Position numbers and translations under genes: made by a program
Notes under the pieces: model-generated
What the model was told of the DNA's origin: nothing
The model's database searches: none
The model's input: only the letters and a program-made list of their open reading frames with translations
Part shown: positions 7,284 to 15,563 of the stretch, in pieces
How the letters are laid out: every line of letters begins with the position of its first letter
Position numbering within the stretch: the stretch's first letter is position 1
Assembly (NCBI RefSeq): GCF_000344155.1
Contig: NZ_BAOQ01000002.1
Location: 124,001-188,000, forward strand
Length of the DNA stretch: 64,000 nucleotides
DNA from: Gordonia paraffinivorans NBRC 108238
Lineage (GTDB): Bacteria > Actinomycetota > Actinomycetes > Mycobacteriales > Mycobacteriaceae
Direction of reading: 5' to 3'

Positions 7284-8837
7284 GTGACCATCACGAGCAC
7301 GGGACCGGCCGTCTTGGACTTCGACCGCTGTTACCGGGCGCTTCAGGCACGCGACGCCCGGTTCGACGGCCAGTTCTTCGTGGCGGTTCGCACCACCGGC
7401 ATCTACTGCCGCCCCTCCTGCCCCGCCCAGACGCCCAGGCCCCACAACGTGTCGTTCGTGCTCACCGCCGCGGCGGCGCAGCAGCAGGGCTACCGCGCGT
7501 GCCGGCGCTGTGCCCCCGACTCCGTGCCGGGCTCGCCCATGTGGAACGCCAACGCCGACGTCGCGGCCCGCGCCATGCGGCTGATAGCCGACGGCGTCGT
7601 CGAGCGCGAAGGGGTTGCCGGCCTGGCCGCCCGGCTGCGGTACTCGCCGCGGCACCTGAACCGGGTCCTCACCGATCAGCTCGGGGCCGGCCCGTTGGCG
7701 CTGGCCCGTGCGCATCGCGCGACGAATGCGCGCGTCCTGATCCAGTGCACGTCGATGCCGATGGCCGACGTCGCGTTCGCCGCGGGCTTCGCCAGCGTGC
7801 GTCAGTTCAACGACACCGTCCGCGAGGTCTTCGGCCTCACCCCGACACAGTTGCGGCGGCTTCCCCGCGGTCGCAGCCGGACCCCGGTTTCGGTTCCCGG
7901 CGCCGTGAGCCTGCGCCTGCCGTTCCGGGCGCCCTATCGCTGGCAATGGATGCGGTGGTTCCTCGGCGCACACGCGGCGGCCGGCGTCGAGACCCTCGTC
8001 GACGATCCGCAGGCGCCACTCGGCTGGCGGTATCGGCGAGTCGTCCGGCTCCCCCACGGCCCGGCCGTCGCCGAGATCGAGCCGGGCGACGACCACGTGA
8101 CGGTGCTGCTGTCGCACCTCGACATGCGCGATCTCGGAACCGCGGTGAACCGCGTGCGTCGCATGTTGGACCTCGATGCCGACATCCGGGCGGCGGAAGA
8201 CGTTCTCGGCGCCGATCCGGCTCTCGCGCAACCTGTCCGGAGGGCAACCGGCCTGCGGGTGCCGGGCAGCGTCGACCCCGGCGAGACGATCATCCGCACC
8301 ATGCTGGGTCAGCAGGTCAGCCTCGCCGCGGCCCGGCACCACGTCGAACGCCTCGTCGCAGAGCTCGGCGAACCACTGCACGACGCCGACACCGGCGACG
8401 CGCCCTCGCCCCACGCCCATTCGCCCGTCACCCCGCCGCCCGAAGCCCCGCCGCCCGTCGCCTTCCCGAGCGCGGAGGCCATCGCCGCACGCGGACGCGA
8501 GGTGCTGCGCGGTCCTCGACGACGCGTCGAGGCCGTCGTCGCCGTCGCCGAGGCGCTTGCCGAGAACCGGGTGGAACCGCATGTGGGGGTCGATGCGTCT
8601 GAGTTACGTGCGCAACTGCTCGAGTTGCCCGGCATCGGCCCCTGGACCGCCGACCTCGTCGTCATGCGGGTGACCGGCGATCCCGATGTGTTGCTCGACG
8701 GCGACCTAGTCGTCTCACGGGCCGCGGCCGACCTCGGGCTCGACCTCCGCGACACAGCGCGATGGGCACCGTGGCGTTCCTACGCCTCGATGCACCTCTG
8801 GCACCACGCGCTCGCCGCCGCAGGCGAACACGTATGA
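7284..8837 (+). CDS. alkA: Ada-AlkA fusion: methyl-sensing regulator and 3-methyladenine DNA glycosylase
   Basis: A 517-residue adaptive-response protein. Residues 1-80 are an Ada N-terminal zinc domain with Cys42, Cys46, Cys73 and Cys76; the first would accept a methyl group from phosphotriesters. An AraC-type helix-turn-helix follows at about 90-185 (GVAGLAARLRYSPRHLNRVL). The rest is an AlkA glycosylase with the helix-hairpin-helix LPGIGPWTADLVVMR and the downstream Asp-containing loop (LLDGDLVVSR), ending PWRSYASMHLWHHALA. It excises alkylated purines. A GTGGAG ribosome site precedes the GTG. The methyltransferase gene ogt follows on the same strand, making an alkylation-repair unit. Confidence 0.93.
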   Translation: MTITSTGPAVLDFDRCYRALQARDARFDGQFFVAVRTTGIYCRPSCPAQTPRPHNVSFVLTAAAAQQQGYRACRRCAPDSVPGSPMWNANADVAARAMRLIADGVVEREGVAGLAARLRYSPRHLNRVLTDQLGAGPLALARAHRATNARVLIQCTSMPMADVAFAAGFASVRQFNDTVREVFGLTPTQLRRLPRGRSRTPVSVPGAVSLRLPFRAPYRWQWMRWFLGAHAAAGVETLVDDPQAPLGWRYRRVVRLPHGPAVAEIEPGDDHVTVLLSHLDMRDLGTAVNRVRRMLDLDADIRAAEDVLGADPALAQPVRRATGLRVPGSVDPGETIIRTMLGQQVSLAAARHHVERLVAELGEPLHDADTGDAPSPHAHSPVTPPPEAPPPVAFPSAEAIAARGREVLRGPRRRVEAVVAVAEALAENRVEPHVGVDASELRAQLLELPGIGPWTADLVVMRVTGDPDVLLDGDLVVSRAAADLGLDLRDTARWAPWRSYASMHLWHHALAAAGEHV

Positions 8838-8941
8838 CGGGCAGACATCGACGCCAGGGCCACCGTTGCCGGACACGAGACGACCCCGCCGACCTGATGC
8901 AGGCCACCGGGACAGATTGCGGCAGAACCAGACCCGGCAGA

Positions 8942-8971
8942 ACCTCCGAATCCCAAGACCTCCGAATCCCA
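8942..8971 (+). repeat. Two 14-bp direct repeats upstream of ogt
   Basis: ACCTCCGAATCCCA occurs twice with a 16-bp period, ending 11 bp before the ogt ribosome site. The position suits an activator site, for instance for the upstream Ada-type protein, but it does not match the known enterobacterial Ada box and may be chance. Confidence 0.4.
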
Positions 8972-8992
8972 GACCTCACCGCAAGGAGCGAC

Positions 8993-9574
8993 ATGTCCGC
9001 ACCATCCGCAGTCACCTCCGCGACCACACCGTCCGACCCCGCCGCCGACTCGGGCGTCGGCCGCTTCGCGACCGTCGGCACCCCGAACGGACCGTTCACG
9101 CTGATCGCCGACCAGGCAGGTCGCGTCCTCGCCTCCGGCTGGACCGATGACCCCGCCTACCTGGCCGCGTTGGTCCACCGGTCGCTGCGCCCGACGACCC
9201 TCGAGCAGTCCGACGAGCTCGGCGACCTCACCGACGCCGTGACGGCGTACTACGCCGGAGACCTCGACGCACCCGCGCGAGTCCCGGTCGTCCAGCACTC
9301 CGGCGGCGCCTTTCTGACCCGGGCGTGGGACGCCCTGCGGACCGTCGCTCCCGGGAAGCCGGTGACGTACACGCAGTTCGCCCGACTCGCCGGCGAACCC
9401 GCCGCCGTCCGGGCGGCCGCGACCGCGTGCGCCCGCAATGCCGCCGCCCTCTTCGTCCCGTGCCATCGGGTCAGGCGCAGCGACGGATCGCTCGGCGGGT
9501 TCCGCTACGGCCTCGACACCAAGCAGTGGCTGCTCGAGTTCGAGGAACCCGAGGCTCCCGAACCGCAGGACTGA
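8993..9574 (+). CDS. ogt: Methylated-DNA--protein-cysteine methyltransferase
   Basis: A 193-residue suicide enzyme that transfers O6-alkyl groups from guanine to its own cysteine. The active-site PCHR motif places the acceptor at Cys157, preceded by the minor-groove-binding helix (VTYTQFARLAGEPAAVRAAA, with Arg finger) and the Asn hinge ARNAAALFVPCH. Length matches the Ogt family. ATG is chosen because AAGGAG lies 4 bp upstream. Repair of O6-methylguanine here complements base excision by the adjacent Ada-AlkA protein. Confidence 0.95.
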   Translation: MSAPSAVTSATTPSDPAADSGVGRFATVGTPNGPFTLIADQAGRVLASGWTDDPAYLAALVHRSLRPTTLEQSDELGDLTDAVTAYYAGDLDAPARVPVVQHSGGAFLTRAWDALRTVAPGKPVTYTQFARLAGEPAAVRAAATACARNAAALFVPCHRVRRSDGSLGGFRYGLDTKQWLLEFEEPEAPEPQD

Positions 9575-9687
9575 CACGGGCCGCCGGGGCACGGCGCCCG
9601 GCCCGCCGCGCACCCTGCCCACCCCGGCATCCCGGTTCCGGTGCGGCCCGCCCGTGGTTGTCGGTGCCGTCGGACACCATCGGGGGC

Positions 9688-10914
9688 ATGATCGCAGCAG
9701 CCCTGTCCCTCGTCTTCGGCGTCGTGCTCGGCATGGCACTCGGATGGTGGGCGCACGCCGCCCGCAGTTCCGCGGTGGTGGCCGCAGCCCGTGCCGAGGT
9801 CGAGATGTTGCGCGAGGGCCGCAACGAGGTGGCGTCGACACTGTCGTGGGCCACCGAGGACGCGGCACGCCGGCAGTCGACGGCCATCGGCAACCAGGTG
9901 CAGCACATCGTCGAGCCCCTTCGCTCCACGCTCTCGCAGCTCGCGGAGGAGTTGCGCCGGGTCGAGTCGAACCGGATCGGCGCCTACGCCGGGCTGACGG
10001 AGCAGGTGCGGGGCATCCACGCCGCTTCGGCGGCCCTCAACGAGCAGACCCGGCAACTGGCCAATGCGCTGCACAGTTCCCACGCGCGCGGGCGCTGGGG
10101 CGAGGTGCAGCTCGAACGCGTCGTCGAGCTGGCGGGGATGACCAAGCACTGCGACTTCAGCACGCAGGTGTCGCGGGCGGACAGGGTCTCCGGCGGCACC
10201 GTCCGACCCGATCTCGTCGTCCATCTCGCCGGCGGGCGCGACATCGTCGTCGATGCCAAGGTGCCGCTGGACGCCTACCTGCGGTCGGCGGAGACGACCG
10301 AGACGGCCACGCGTGACCGTCTCCTCGGCGAGCACGCGCGGGCGCTTCGCGCGCACATCGCGCGGTTGTCGGCGAAGGCCTACTGGTCGGCGTTCGACAA
10401 CACCCCCGAGATGGTGGTCCTGTTCCTGCCCGCCGACGCGGTGCTCGAGGCCGCGGTGCGGACCGACCCCGATGTCCTGGAGTACGGGTTCGCGCGGAAC
10501 GTGGTCATCGCGACGCCGTCGACCCTCATCGCGCTCCTGCGCACCGTCGCCCTCGGGTGGCGTCACGACGCGATGGCGCGCGAGGCCGCGGTCATCCACG
10601 GGCTCGGCGTGGAACTGCACCAGCGCCTGGCCGCGGTCCTCTCCCATCTCGGGTCCCTGGGCACCTCGCTGCAGCGCACCGTCGACGCCTACAACTCGAC
10701 CATCGGCTCGGTGGAGAGTCGCCTCGGCGTCACCGCGCGCCGCCTCGCGGAGCTCGACGCGCTCGGGGAGGTGGGTGAGCCGGAACGCCCCCGCGTGATC
10801 CACGACACCTGCCGATCGGCCGGATCGGCGGGCGCACCTGCGACGACGCCGGTCGGCGCGTCCACGCCACGCAGCGGCGGTGGAGCCTTTTCCGGTGACG
10901 AACCGGTACCGTGA
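9688..10914 (+). CDS. rmuC: DNA recombination protein RmuC
   Basis: A 408-residue RmuC family protein, thought to limit inversion at short inverted repeats. An N-terminal hydrophobic helix (residues 1-24) anchors a coiled coil (about 30-110, rich in Glu/Arg/Ala). The PD-(D/E)xK-like RmuC core follows, with the signatures ARGRWGEVQLERVVELAGM, RPDLVVHL and IVVDAKVPLDAYL. The tail beyond residue 375 is low-complexity. ATG at MIAAALSLVFG is preferred; a GTG eight codons upstream is possible. The next gene begins 4 bp after the stop. Confidence 0.92.
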   Translation: MIAAALSLVFGVVLGMALGWWAHAARSSAVVAAARAEVEMLREGRNEVASTLSWATEDAARRQSTAIGNQVQHIVEPLRSTLSQLAEELRRVESNRIGAYAGLTEQVRGIHAASAALNEQTRQLANALHSSHARGRWGEVQLERVVELAGMTKHCDFSTQVSRADRVSGGTVRPDLVVHLAGGRDIVVDAKVPLDAYLRSAETTETATRDRLLGEHARALRAHIARLSAKAYWSAFDNTPEMVVLFLPADAVLEAAVRTDPDVLEYGFARNVVIATPSTLIALLRTVALGWRHDAMAREAAVIHGLGVELHQRLAAVLSHLGSLGTSLQRTVDAYNSTIGSVESRLGVTARRLAELDALGEVGEPERPRVIHDTCRSAGSAGAPATTPVGASTPRSGGGAFSGDEPVP

Positions 10915-10918
10915 CCAT

Positions 10919-11884
10919 GTGTCTTCCCCGCAACGTCTTCAGACCGCGGTGCCGCTGGACGAGCAGTCCGTGCTGCCCGCGGTCCGCGGTGTGCCGTGGT
11001 GGGGCGCTGTCCTCCTGGCCACCGGGATCACGGCCCTCGGCGCGGCGATCGACGCCGGCAGCAACGACTCGCTCGGCGGGATCTACAAGTTCTTCTACCT
11101 GGTCGGATGTGTGCTCGCCGCGCTGGCGGTACGCCGTCGGGCGCTGTTCACCGCCGGCGCGCAACCACCGCTGATCGCCTTCTTCGTCAGCATCGTGACC
11201 CTGTACGGACTGAACTCCGAGCAGGCGTCGTCGGGCCTGAAGAGCCTCATCATCAAGGTCCTGCTCCCGGTCGCCGCCGATTTCCCGTGGATGGCGACCG
11301 TCTTCGTGGTCACCCTGGCCCTGGTTCTCGCACGCTGGTTCCTCACCCGAGACACGTCCACACGGACGACTCCGGGCAAGCAGAGGTCGTCGGCCGCACG
11401 CACCGGCTCCCGCTCTGCCCGAGACCGGGCGGGCAAGAACGCCTCGGACACCGCGGATCGTCCGACGACGCGTCGCGCCCGGGACGGCTCCACCCCGCCC
11501 CCCAGGTCCTCGGCCTCCAGGTCCTCGTCTTCCAAGACCGCGACGCCGAGGACCTCCACCGCGCGTTCGGCTTCTGCGAAGGCCGCCGGCGGGGCGTCGG
11601 AGTCGGGACGTCCGCGCCCGCCGCGCACCGGTGGCGGCAAGGATCGTCCCACCGCGTCGGCGCGCCCCTCGACCGTCGAGCGTCCCGCCGACCGTGAGCG
11701 TCCCGCCGGCGGGGACCGCGCCGCGACCGCACAGCGGGCCGCGTCGGCCGCCCGACCCACGGTCGCCGATCTCGCCGCCCCCGAGCTGACCCCGTCGGAT
11801 GCGCCGACCGCGGCCACCGATCCGGCGGCCCCGTCGTTCCCGACCTACGAGTCGAGCACGGACATCGCTGACACCCGCTCGTAG
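10919..11884 (+). CDS. DUF6542-type membrane protein with long basic tail
   Basis: A 321-residue protein with four probable membrane helices in residues 20-145 (WWGAVLLATGITALGAAID, FFYLVGCVLAALAV, and so on). A roughly 170-residue disordered C-terminal tail rich in Arg, Ser, Thr, Ala and Pro follows. The membrane part matches by eye the DUF6542 domain found across Mycobacteriales. Function is unknown. The GTG start four bases after rmuC implies co-transcription; a GTG 13 codons upstream is a weaker alternative. Confidence 0.7.
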   Translation: MSSPQRLQTAVPLDEQSVLPAVRGVPWWGAVLLATGITALGAAIDAGSNDSLGGIYKFFYLVGCVLAALAVRRRALFTAGAQPPLIAFFVSIVTLYGLNSEQASSGLKSLIIKVLLPVAADFPWMATVFVVTLALVLARWFLTRDTSTRTTPGKQRSSAARTGSRSARDRAGKNASDTADRPTTRRARDGSTPPPRSSASRSSSSKTATPRTSTARSASAKAAGGASESGRPRPPRTGGGKDRPTASARPSTVERPADRERPAGGDRAATAQRAASAARPTVADLAAPELTPSDAPTAATDPAAPSFPTYESSTDIADTRS

Positions 11885-11909
11885 GGGCCGCCGAACCACT
11901 GTCGCCATT

Positions 11910-11951
11910 CCCGCCCGGGCTCGGTCGCCTCGAAGCGCGAGCCCGGGCGGG
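11910..11951. terminator. Bidirectional terminator hairpin
   Basis: A perfect 14-bp stem (CCCGCCCGGGCTCG and its complement) with a 14-nt loop lies between two convergent genes. It can serve both the DUF6542-type gene on the plus strand and the nucleosidase gene on the minus strand. There is no U-tract, as is common in GC-rich actinobacteria. Confidence 0.7.
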
Positions 11952-11974
11952 GGTGGCGATCGTCGTCTGCGGGC

Positions 11975-12553
11975 TCAGCCGTAGACGTGGGTCTCGACCC
12001 ACTCGCCGAGGCGGCGGGCAGCTGCGTCGACGAGGTCCGGCCACTCCATCGCGCCCTCGTCGGCGTTGTCGGTGACCGCCTTGACCAGCCTGCACGTGAC
12101 CCCGAACTTCGCGCTGACGTGTGCCACCGCGCAGCCCTCCATGTCGACGAGATGGGCGTGCCGCGCCAGTTCGGCACGACGCACCGGGTCGGCGACAAAG
12201 GTGTCGCCCGAGGCGAGGACCGTGCCGTCCCCGTCCGGGAGCTCCCAGCGGTCGGTCATGTCGTAGCCCATCGCGCGGAGCTCGGCGCTGCTGATGTCGT
12301 GTTCGAGCACGGCCGACGGCACGAACAGGTCCCGTCCGTCGCCGACGACCTCGTCGCGCAGCGCTCCCGCGGTGCCGATGTTGATCACCTGCCGGACCGG
12401 CGGCCCGGAGGCCAGTTCGCGGCTCAGCGTCATCGTGGCCCGAACCTTGCCGATCCCGGTGACCAGCAGCCGCGCACCGGACGGCACGTGCCGGGCCTCG
12501 GCGTGCGTCGCGGAGGCGATCAGGACATTCTCGGGCAGCAGTTCACCGGTCAC
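11975..12553 (-). CDS. Nucleosidase (MTA/SAH nucleosidase-like)
   Basis: A 192-residue purine-nucleoside-phosphorylase-fold protein. The N-terminal strand ENVLIASATHAEA, the glycine loop INIGTAGALRDEVVGD and the base/ribose-binding segment DMEGCAVAHVSAKFGVTCRLVKAVTDNAD match nucleosidases that cleave 5'-methylthioadenosine or S-adenosylhomocysteine; the EGCAV Glu would bind ribose. The exact substrate is inferred from family only. The protein is shorter than E. coli Pfs (232 aa). The GTG start has a poor ribosome site but no other start precedes the first strand. Confidence 0.8.
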   Translation of the reverse strand: MTGELLPENVLIASATHAEARHVPSGARLLVTGIGKVRATMTLSRELASGPPVRQVINIGTAGALRDEVVGDGRDLFVPSAVLEHDISSAELRAMGYDMTDRWELPDGDGTVLASGDTFVADPVRRAELARHAHLVDMEGCAVAHVSAKFGVTCRLVKAVTDNADEGAMEWPDLVDAAARRLGEWVETHVYG

Positions 12554-12648
12554 CGGCTGATTATCGCCTGCCCGCGCCGCACGCGGGCACCGGCGCCGCC
12601 CACGCCCATACGGAGCGCGGTCCCGGCCGGCACCGGAGAGTGCGCGAC

Positions 12649-13431
12649 TCAACCGCGGGCGAGCGCCAGCACCGCGCGAGCCGCGCGCCCGAGCGCCGTG
12701 CCGTAGCTGGGGCCGTGTCCGGCGGCGTGCACCGCCAGCGGATGCAGCTGATGAACCTCGATGCGGTCCTGCCAGCCCTCCACCAGCGGATGGACGTCCT
12801 CGTAGCCGGCGAGGATGTCGCCGAGCAGCGGACAGCCGAACAGGGCGAGCATCGCGAGATCGGTCTCGCGGTGCCCGCCGTGCGCGGCCGGATCGATCAT
12901 CACTGCTCCACCCGATGTCCACTGCACGTTGCCGTTCCACAGGTCGCCGTGGATGCGGGCCGGCGGTTCGTCGTCGTCGAAGACGCCGGAGGCGATGAGT
13001 TCGCACGCCTGCCGCACCGCATCGTGGTCGGCGGCGGTCAGGTACCCGGCGTCCAGCGCCGGGCGCAGGTAGGGCTCGACGCGCTCACGCGCGTAGAACT
13101 CGCCCCAGGTGTCGTATTCGACGGAGCTGAGCGTCCGGCGCCCGATGAACAACTGGCCGCGATGACCGTCGGGAGGCGAGCCGAAACGCGGCGCCCCGGC
13201 GTCGTGCGTGCGCGCGAGCGCCGCCCCGAACTCGCGCGCCGCACGGCGGTCGGGCCGGGCGGAGTCCAGCAACTCGAGTTCGATGGCGTCGACGCCCACC
13301 CGCAGCACCCTCACCACCGGCGCCCCGGCGGCGGCGAGCCAGCGCAGTCCGGCGGCCTCGGCTGCGAAGAAGTCCGGATGACCGCCGGGCGGACCGCTGT
13401 CCCGCAGCGTCTTCCGGAAGACGCGACTCAC
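12649..13431 (-). CDS. Fructosamine kinase family protein
   Basis: A 260-residue aminoglycoside-phosphotransferase-fold kinase of the fructosamine-3-kinase family, which phosphorylates sugar adducts on protein amines to trigger deglycation. Visible motifs are the catalytic loop IHGDLWNGNVQW (about residues 165-176, Asp as base) and the metal-binding VMIDPAAHGGHRETDLAML. The N-terminal SRVFRKT fits the family nucleotide lobe. The GTG overlaps the stop of the upstream SDR gene (GTGA), so the two are translated as a coupled pair. Confidence 0.87.
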   Translation of the reverse strand: MSRVFRKTLRDSGPPGGHPDFFAAEAAGLRWLAAAGAPVVRVLRVGVDAIELELLDSARPDRRAAREFGAALARTHDAGAPRFGSPPDGHRGQLFIGRRTLSSVEYDTWGEFYARERVEPYLRPALDAGYLTAADHDAVRQACELIASGVFDDDEPPARIHGDLWNGNVQWTSGGAVMIDPAAHGGHRETDLAMLALFGCPLLGDILAGYEDVHPLVEGWQDRIEVHQLHPLAVHAAGHGPSYGTALGRAARAVLALARG

Positions 13432-14351
13432 TGCGCGGGATGCTCGTCGCGGGCGCGCGCCTCGAGTGCGGGACCGCTCACGCGTGCGAGCCGATCGAAC
13501 CGGTCGTTGGCCACCCGCATCACGATCTCGTAGGGCAGGGCGAACTTCCGCGCCCACCAGTACCCGAAGCGGATGTCGAAGGACGTGTAGACCATGAAGC
13601 GGTTCTTGCGCACGCCCTTGAGGATCGCCGCGGCCGCCTTCTCCGGCGACACCGCGATCTTGTGGAAGCCGTCGATGGCGGACTTGACCCGCGGGTCCTC
13701 GCGGTTGACGCCGACGATCTGCACGGTGTCGACCAGCGGCGTGTCCACTCCGCCGGGACACACCAGCGACACCCCGATGCGGTGACGACGCAGATCGAAT
13801 CGCAGCACCTCGGAGACCCCGCGCAAGCCGAACTTGCTCGCGCTGTAGGCGGCATGCCACGGGAGCGCGAGCAGGCCCGCAGCCGACGACACGTTGACGA
13901 TGTGCCCGCCCTGACCGCGCCGCACCATCTGCGGCACAAAGCATTCGATGATGTGGATCGGCCCCATGAGGTTGACGTCGACCATCGACTTCCAGTGCCG
14001 GTGCTCGAGGTTCTCGACGGTGCCCCAGGCAGAGATCCCGGCGATGTTCATCACCACGTCCATCACGCCCACCTCGGCGTCGACCTGGCGGCCGAAGCTG
14101 CGCACCCACTCATAGTCGGAGACGTCGCCGGCGACGTGGTAGAGCACCGTGCCGCCGGCGCGTGTGATCTCGTCCACCACGGCGTCGAGCCGGTCCGCGT
14201 GCAGGTCGGTGAGCACGAGCTCGGCCCCCTGCGCCGCGGCCGCCTCGGCGGTCGCCTTGCCGATACCGCTGGCGGCGCCGGTGATCAACACCTTGCGTCC
14301 GCGCAGCGAGGGAACGGGCGTGTCCATCACCAGGAGATCTCGAAGACCCAT
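13428..14351 (-). CDS. SDR family oxidoreductase
   Basis: A 307-residue classical short-chain dehydrogenase. The cofactor loop TGAASGIG is at residues 24-31; Asp49 after strand two suggests NAD or NADP discrimination there; NIAG is at 102-105. The catalytic triad is Ser156, Tyr169 and Lys173 (YSASK). A C-terminal extension (RFMVYTSFDIRFGYWWARKFALPYEIVMR) with a hydrophobic patch resembles mycobacterial membrane-associated SDRs. Substrate is unknown. The start is an ATG; the gene is coupled to the downstream fructosamine kinase, which hints at a carbonyl or Amadori-product repair context, but that is inference. Confidence 0.88.
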   Translation of the reverse strand: MGLRDLLVMDTPVPSLRGRKVLITGAASGIGKATAEAAAAQGAELVLTDLHADRLDAVVDEITRAGGTVLYHVAGDVSDYEWVRSFGRQVDAEVGVMDVVMNIAGISAWGTVENLEHRHWKSMVDVNLMGPIHIIECFVPQMVRRGQGGHIVNVSSAAGLLALPWHAAYSASKFGLRGVSEVLRFDLRRHRIGVSLVCPGGVDTPLVDTVQIVGVNREDPRVKSAIDGFHKIAVSPEKAAAAILKGVRKNRFMVYTSFDIRFGYWWARKFALPYEIVMRVANDRFDRLARVSGPALEARARDEHPAQ

Positions 14352-14384
14352 GAGCCCGAGGTTAGCCGTCCGCGACCGTCCGGC

Positions 14385-15410
14385 TCAGCCGATCGGCAGC
14401 TTCCCGTCGAAGAGCCCGTACAGGATCGTCAGCATCGCCTTGAGGACCTGGGCGGACACGTCCTGGCCCTGTGTCGACAACAGCTGCAGCACGTCCTCGG
14501 AGTCCTGGCTGGCGAGCAACTGCTGGACGAACGGGATGACCGACGCCAGGCCGCTCGCGTCGTCGTATTGCGGCTGCGCCGGCGCGGGTCCGGTACCGGT
14601 CACCGCATTGCCGTTGACGTACTTCAGGATTCCGTCGGTGATCGCCAGCGCGTACTTCACCTGACCCTCGCGCCCGGACAGGGCGGCCGCCTCGGACGGA
14701 TTGGACAGGTTGCCCAACTCGATGAAGACGGCCGGCACCTTGGTCAGGTTGACCGCGGCGATGTCCGAACGGGTCTGGATGCCGTTGTTCACCCCGGCGT
14801 AGTTGGCGGGCGGGAATCCGGCGGCGAGGAACGCGTCGCGCATGATCTCCGACGCCTTGCGCCCCTGCTCCGATTGGACGCGGTTGACGGTCGGGTCCGG
14901 GATCGGCAGCGACGGCACGATCATGTGGAAGCCCTTCTTGCCGGCGTCCGCGCCCCGACTGGTCGAGTCGGCGTGCAGGCTCACCGCGACGGAGGCCCCG
15001 GAACGGCTCGCGGCTGCGGCACGCTCGTCGACGCACCCGCCCCAGCCGGTGTCATCGGGACGGCTGAGCACCACGCGTGCGCCCTGGCTCTCGAGGCCGG
15101 CCTTCACCAGCTGGCTGATCTGCCAGTTGATGGTGTGCTCCTTGGCCCCGTTGACGCCCGTCGCGCCGGTGGTCTGGCAGTCCTTCTTGCCGCCGCGGCC
15201 GTCGGGGACCTGCTCGTTCAGGTTGTGCCCGGCGGAGCTCCCCTGGTGACCCGGGTCGAGGAAGATCGTCTTTCCGGCCAGCGCGGTACCGCGGGCAGGC
15301 TCGGCCTGCGCCGGCGCCACGGTCAGGTTCGACGCCACCACGGTCGACGCCACCGCAGCCGCGACGAGGGCGGTCGTCATCATGCGCTTCTTCATCACGT
15401 TCTGGAACAT
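14385..15410 (-). CDS. N-acetylmuramoyl-L-alanine amidase, Ami1/Rv3717-like
   Basis: A secreted zinc amidase that cleaves the MurNAc-L-Ala bond of peptidoglycan. It has a Sec signal peptide with predicted cleavage after AQA at residue 36. The Amidase_3 fold follows, with probable zinc ligands His55 (DPGHQG), Glu91 (KEHTINW) and His146 (SLHADS), and catalytic Glu231 (FIELGNLSN). The spacing parallels mycobacterial Rv3717. The C-terminal tail of about 70 residues is low-complexity. A second ATG five codons in is an alternative start. Three 9-bp-phased GTCACA-like half-sites lie 70-100 bp upstream. Confidence 0.92.
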   Translation of the reverse strand: MFQNVMKKRMMTTALVAAAVASTVVASNLTVAPAQAEPARGTALAGKTIFLDPGHQGSSAGHNLNEQVPDGRGGKKDCQTTGATGVNGAKEHTINWQISQLVKAGLESQGARVVLSRPDDTGWGGCVDERAAAASRSGASVAVSLHADSTSRGADAGKKGFHMIVPSLPIPDPTVNRVQSEQGRKASEIMRDAFLAAGFPPANYAGVNNGIQTRSDIAAVNLTKVPAVFIELGNLSNPSEAAALSGREGQVKYALAITDGILKYVNGNAVTGTGPAPAQPQYDDASGLASVIPFVQQLLASQDSEDVLQLLSTQGQDVSAQVLKAMLTILYGLFDGKLPIG

Positions 15411-15481
15411 CCGCGTTTCAAGGCGATGGCCTCAGCCGACCCGGCCGGGACCGTACGCCTCACTCCTCCCGTTAGACACAT

Positions 15482-15510
15482 TGGTCACACTGGTCACAGA
15501 CTTCACAGTG
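15482..15510. promoter_or_regulatory. Candidate MtrA-type direct repeats upstream of the amidase
   Basis: GTCACA at 15484, GTCACA at 15493 and TTCACA at 15502 form three half-sites at exact 9-bp spacing. The essential two-component regulator MtrA of Mycobacteriales binds GTCACA-type direct repeats before cell-wall and division genes. The placement before a peptidoglycan amidase fits. Binding is inferred. Confidence 0.55.
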
Positions 15511-15563
15511 AAACAGGAGTTGCAGAGAATGCGAAATGGTCGACCAGGCAGAACGGGATTTCG

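Noticed and set aside
14385-15410. Amidase as a prophage endolysin
   Set aside because: It has a Sec signal peptide and Ami1-type zinc ligands, and no phage genes are nearby.
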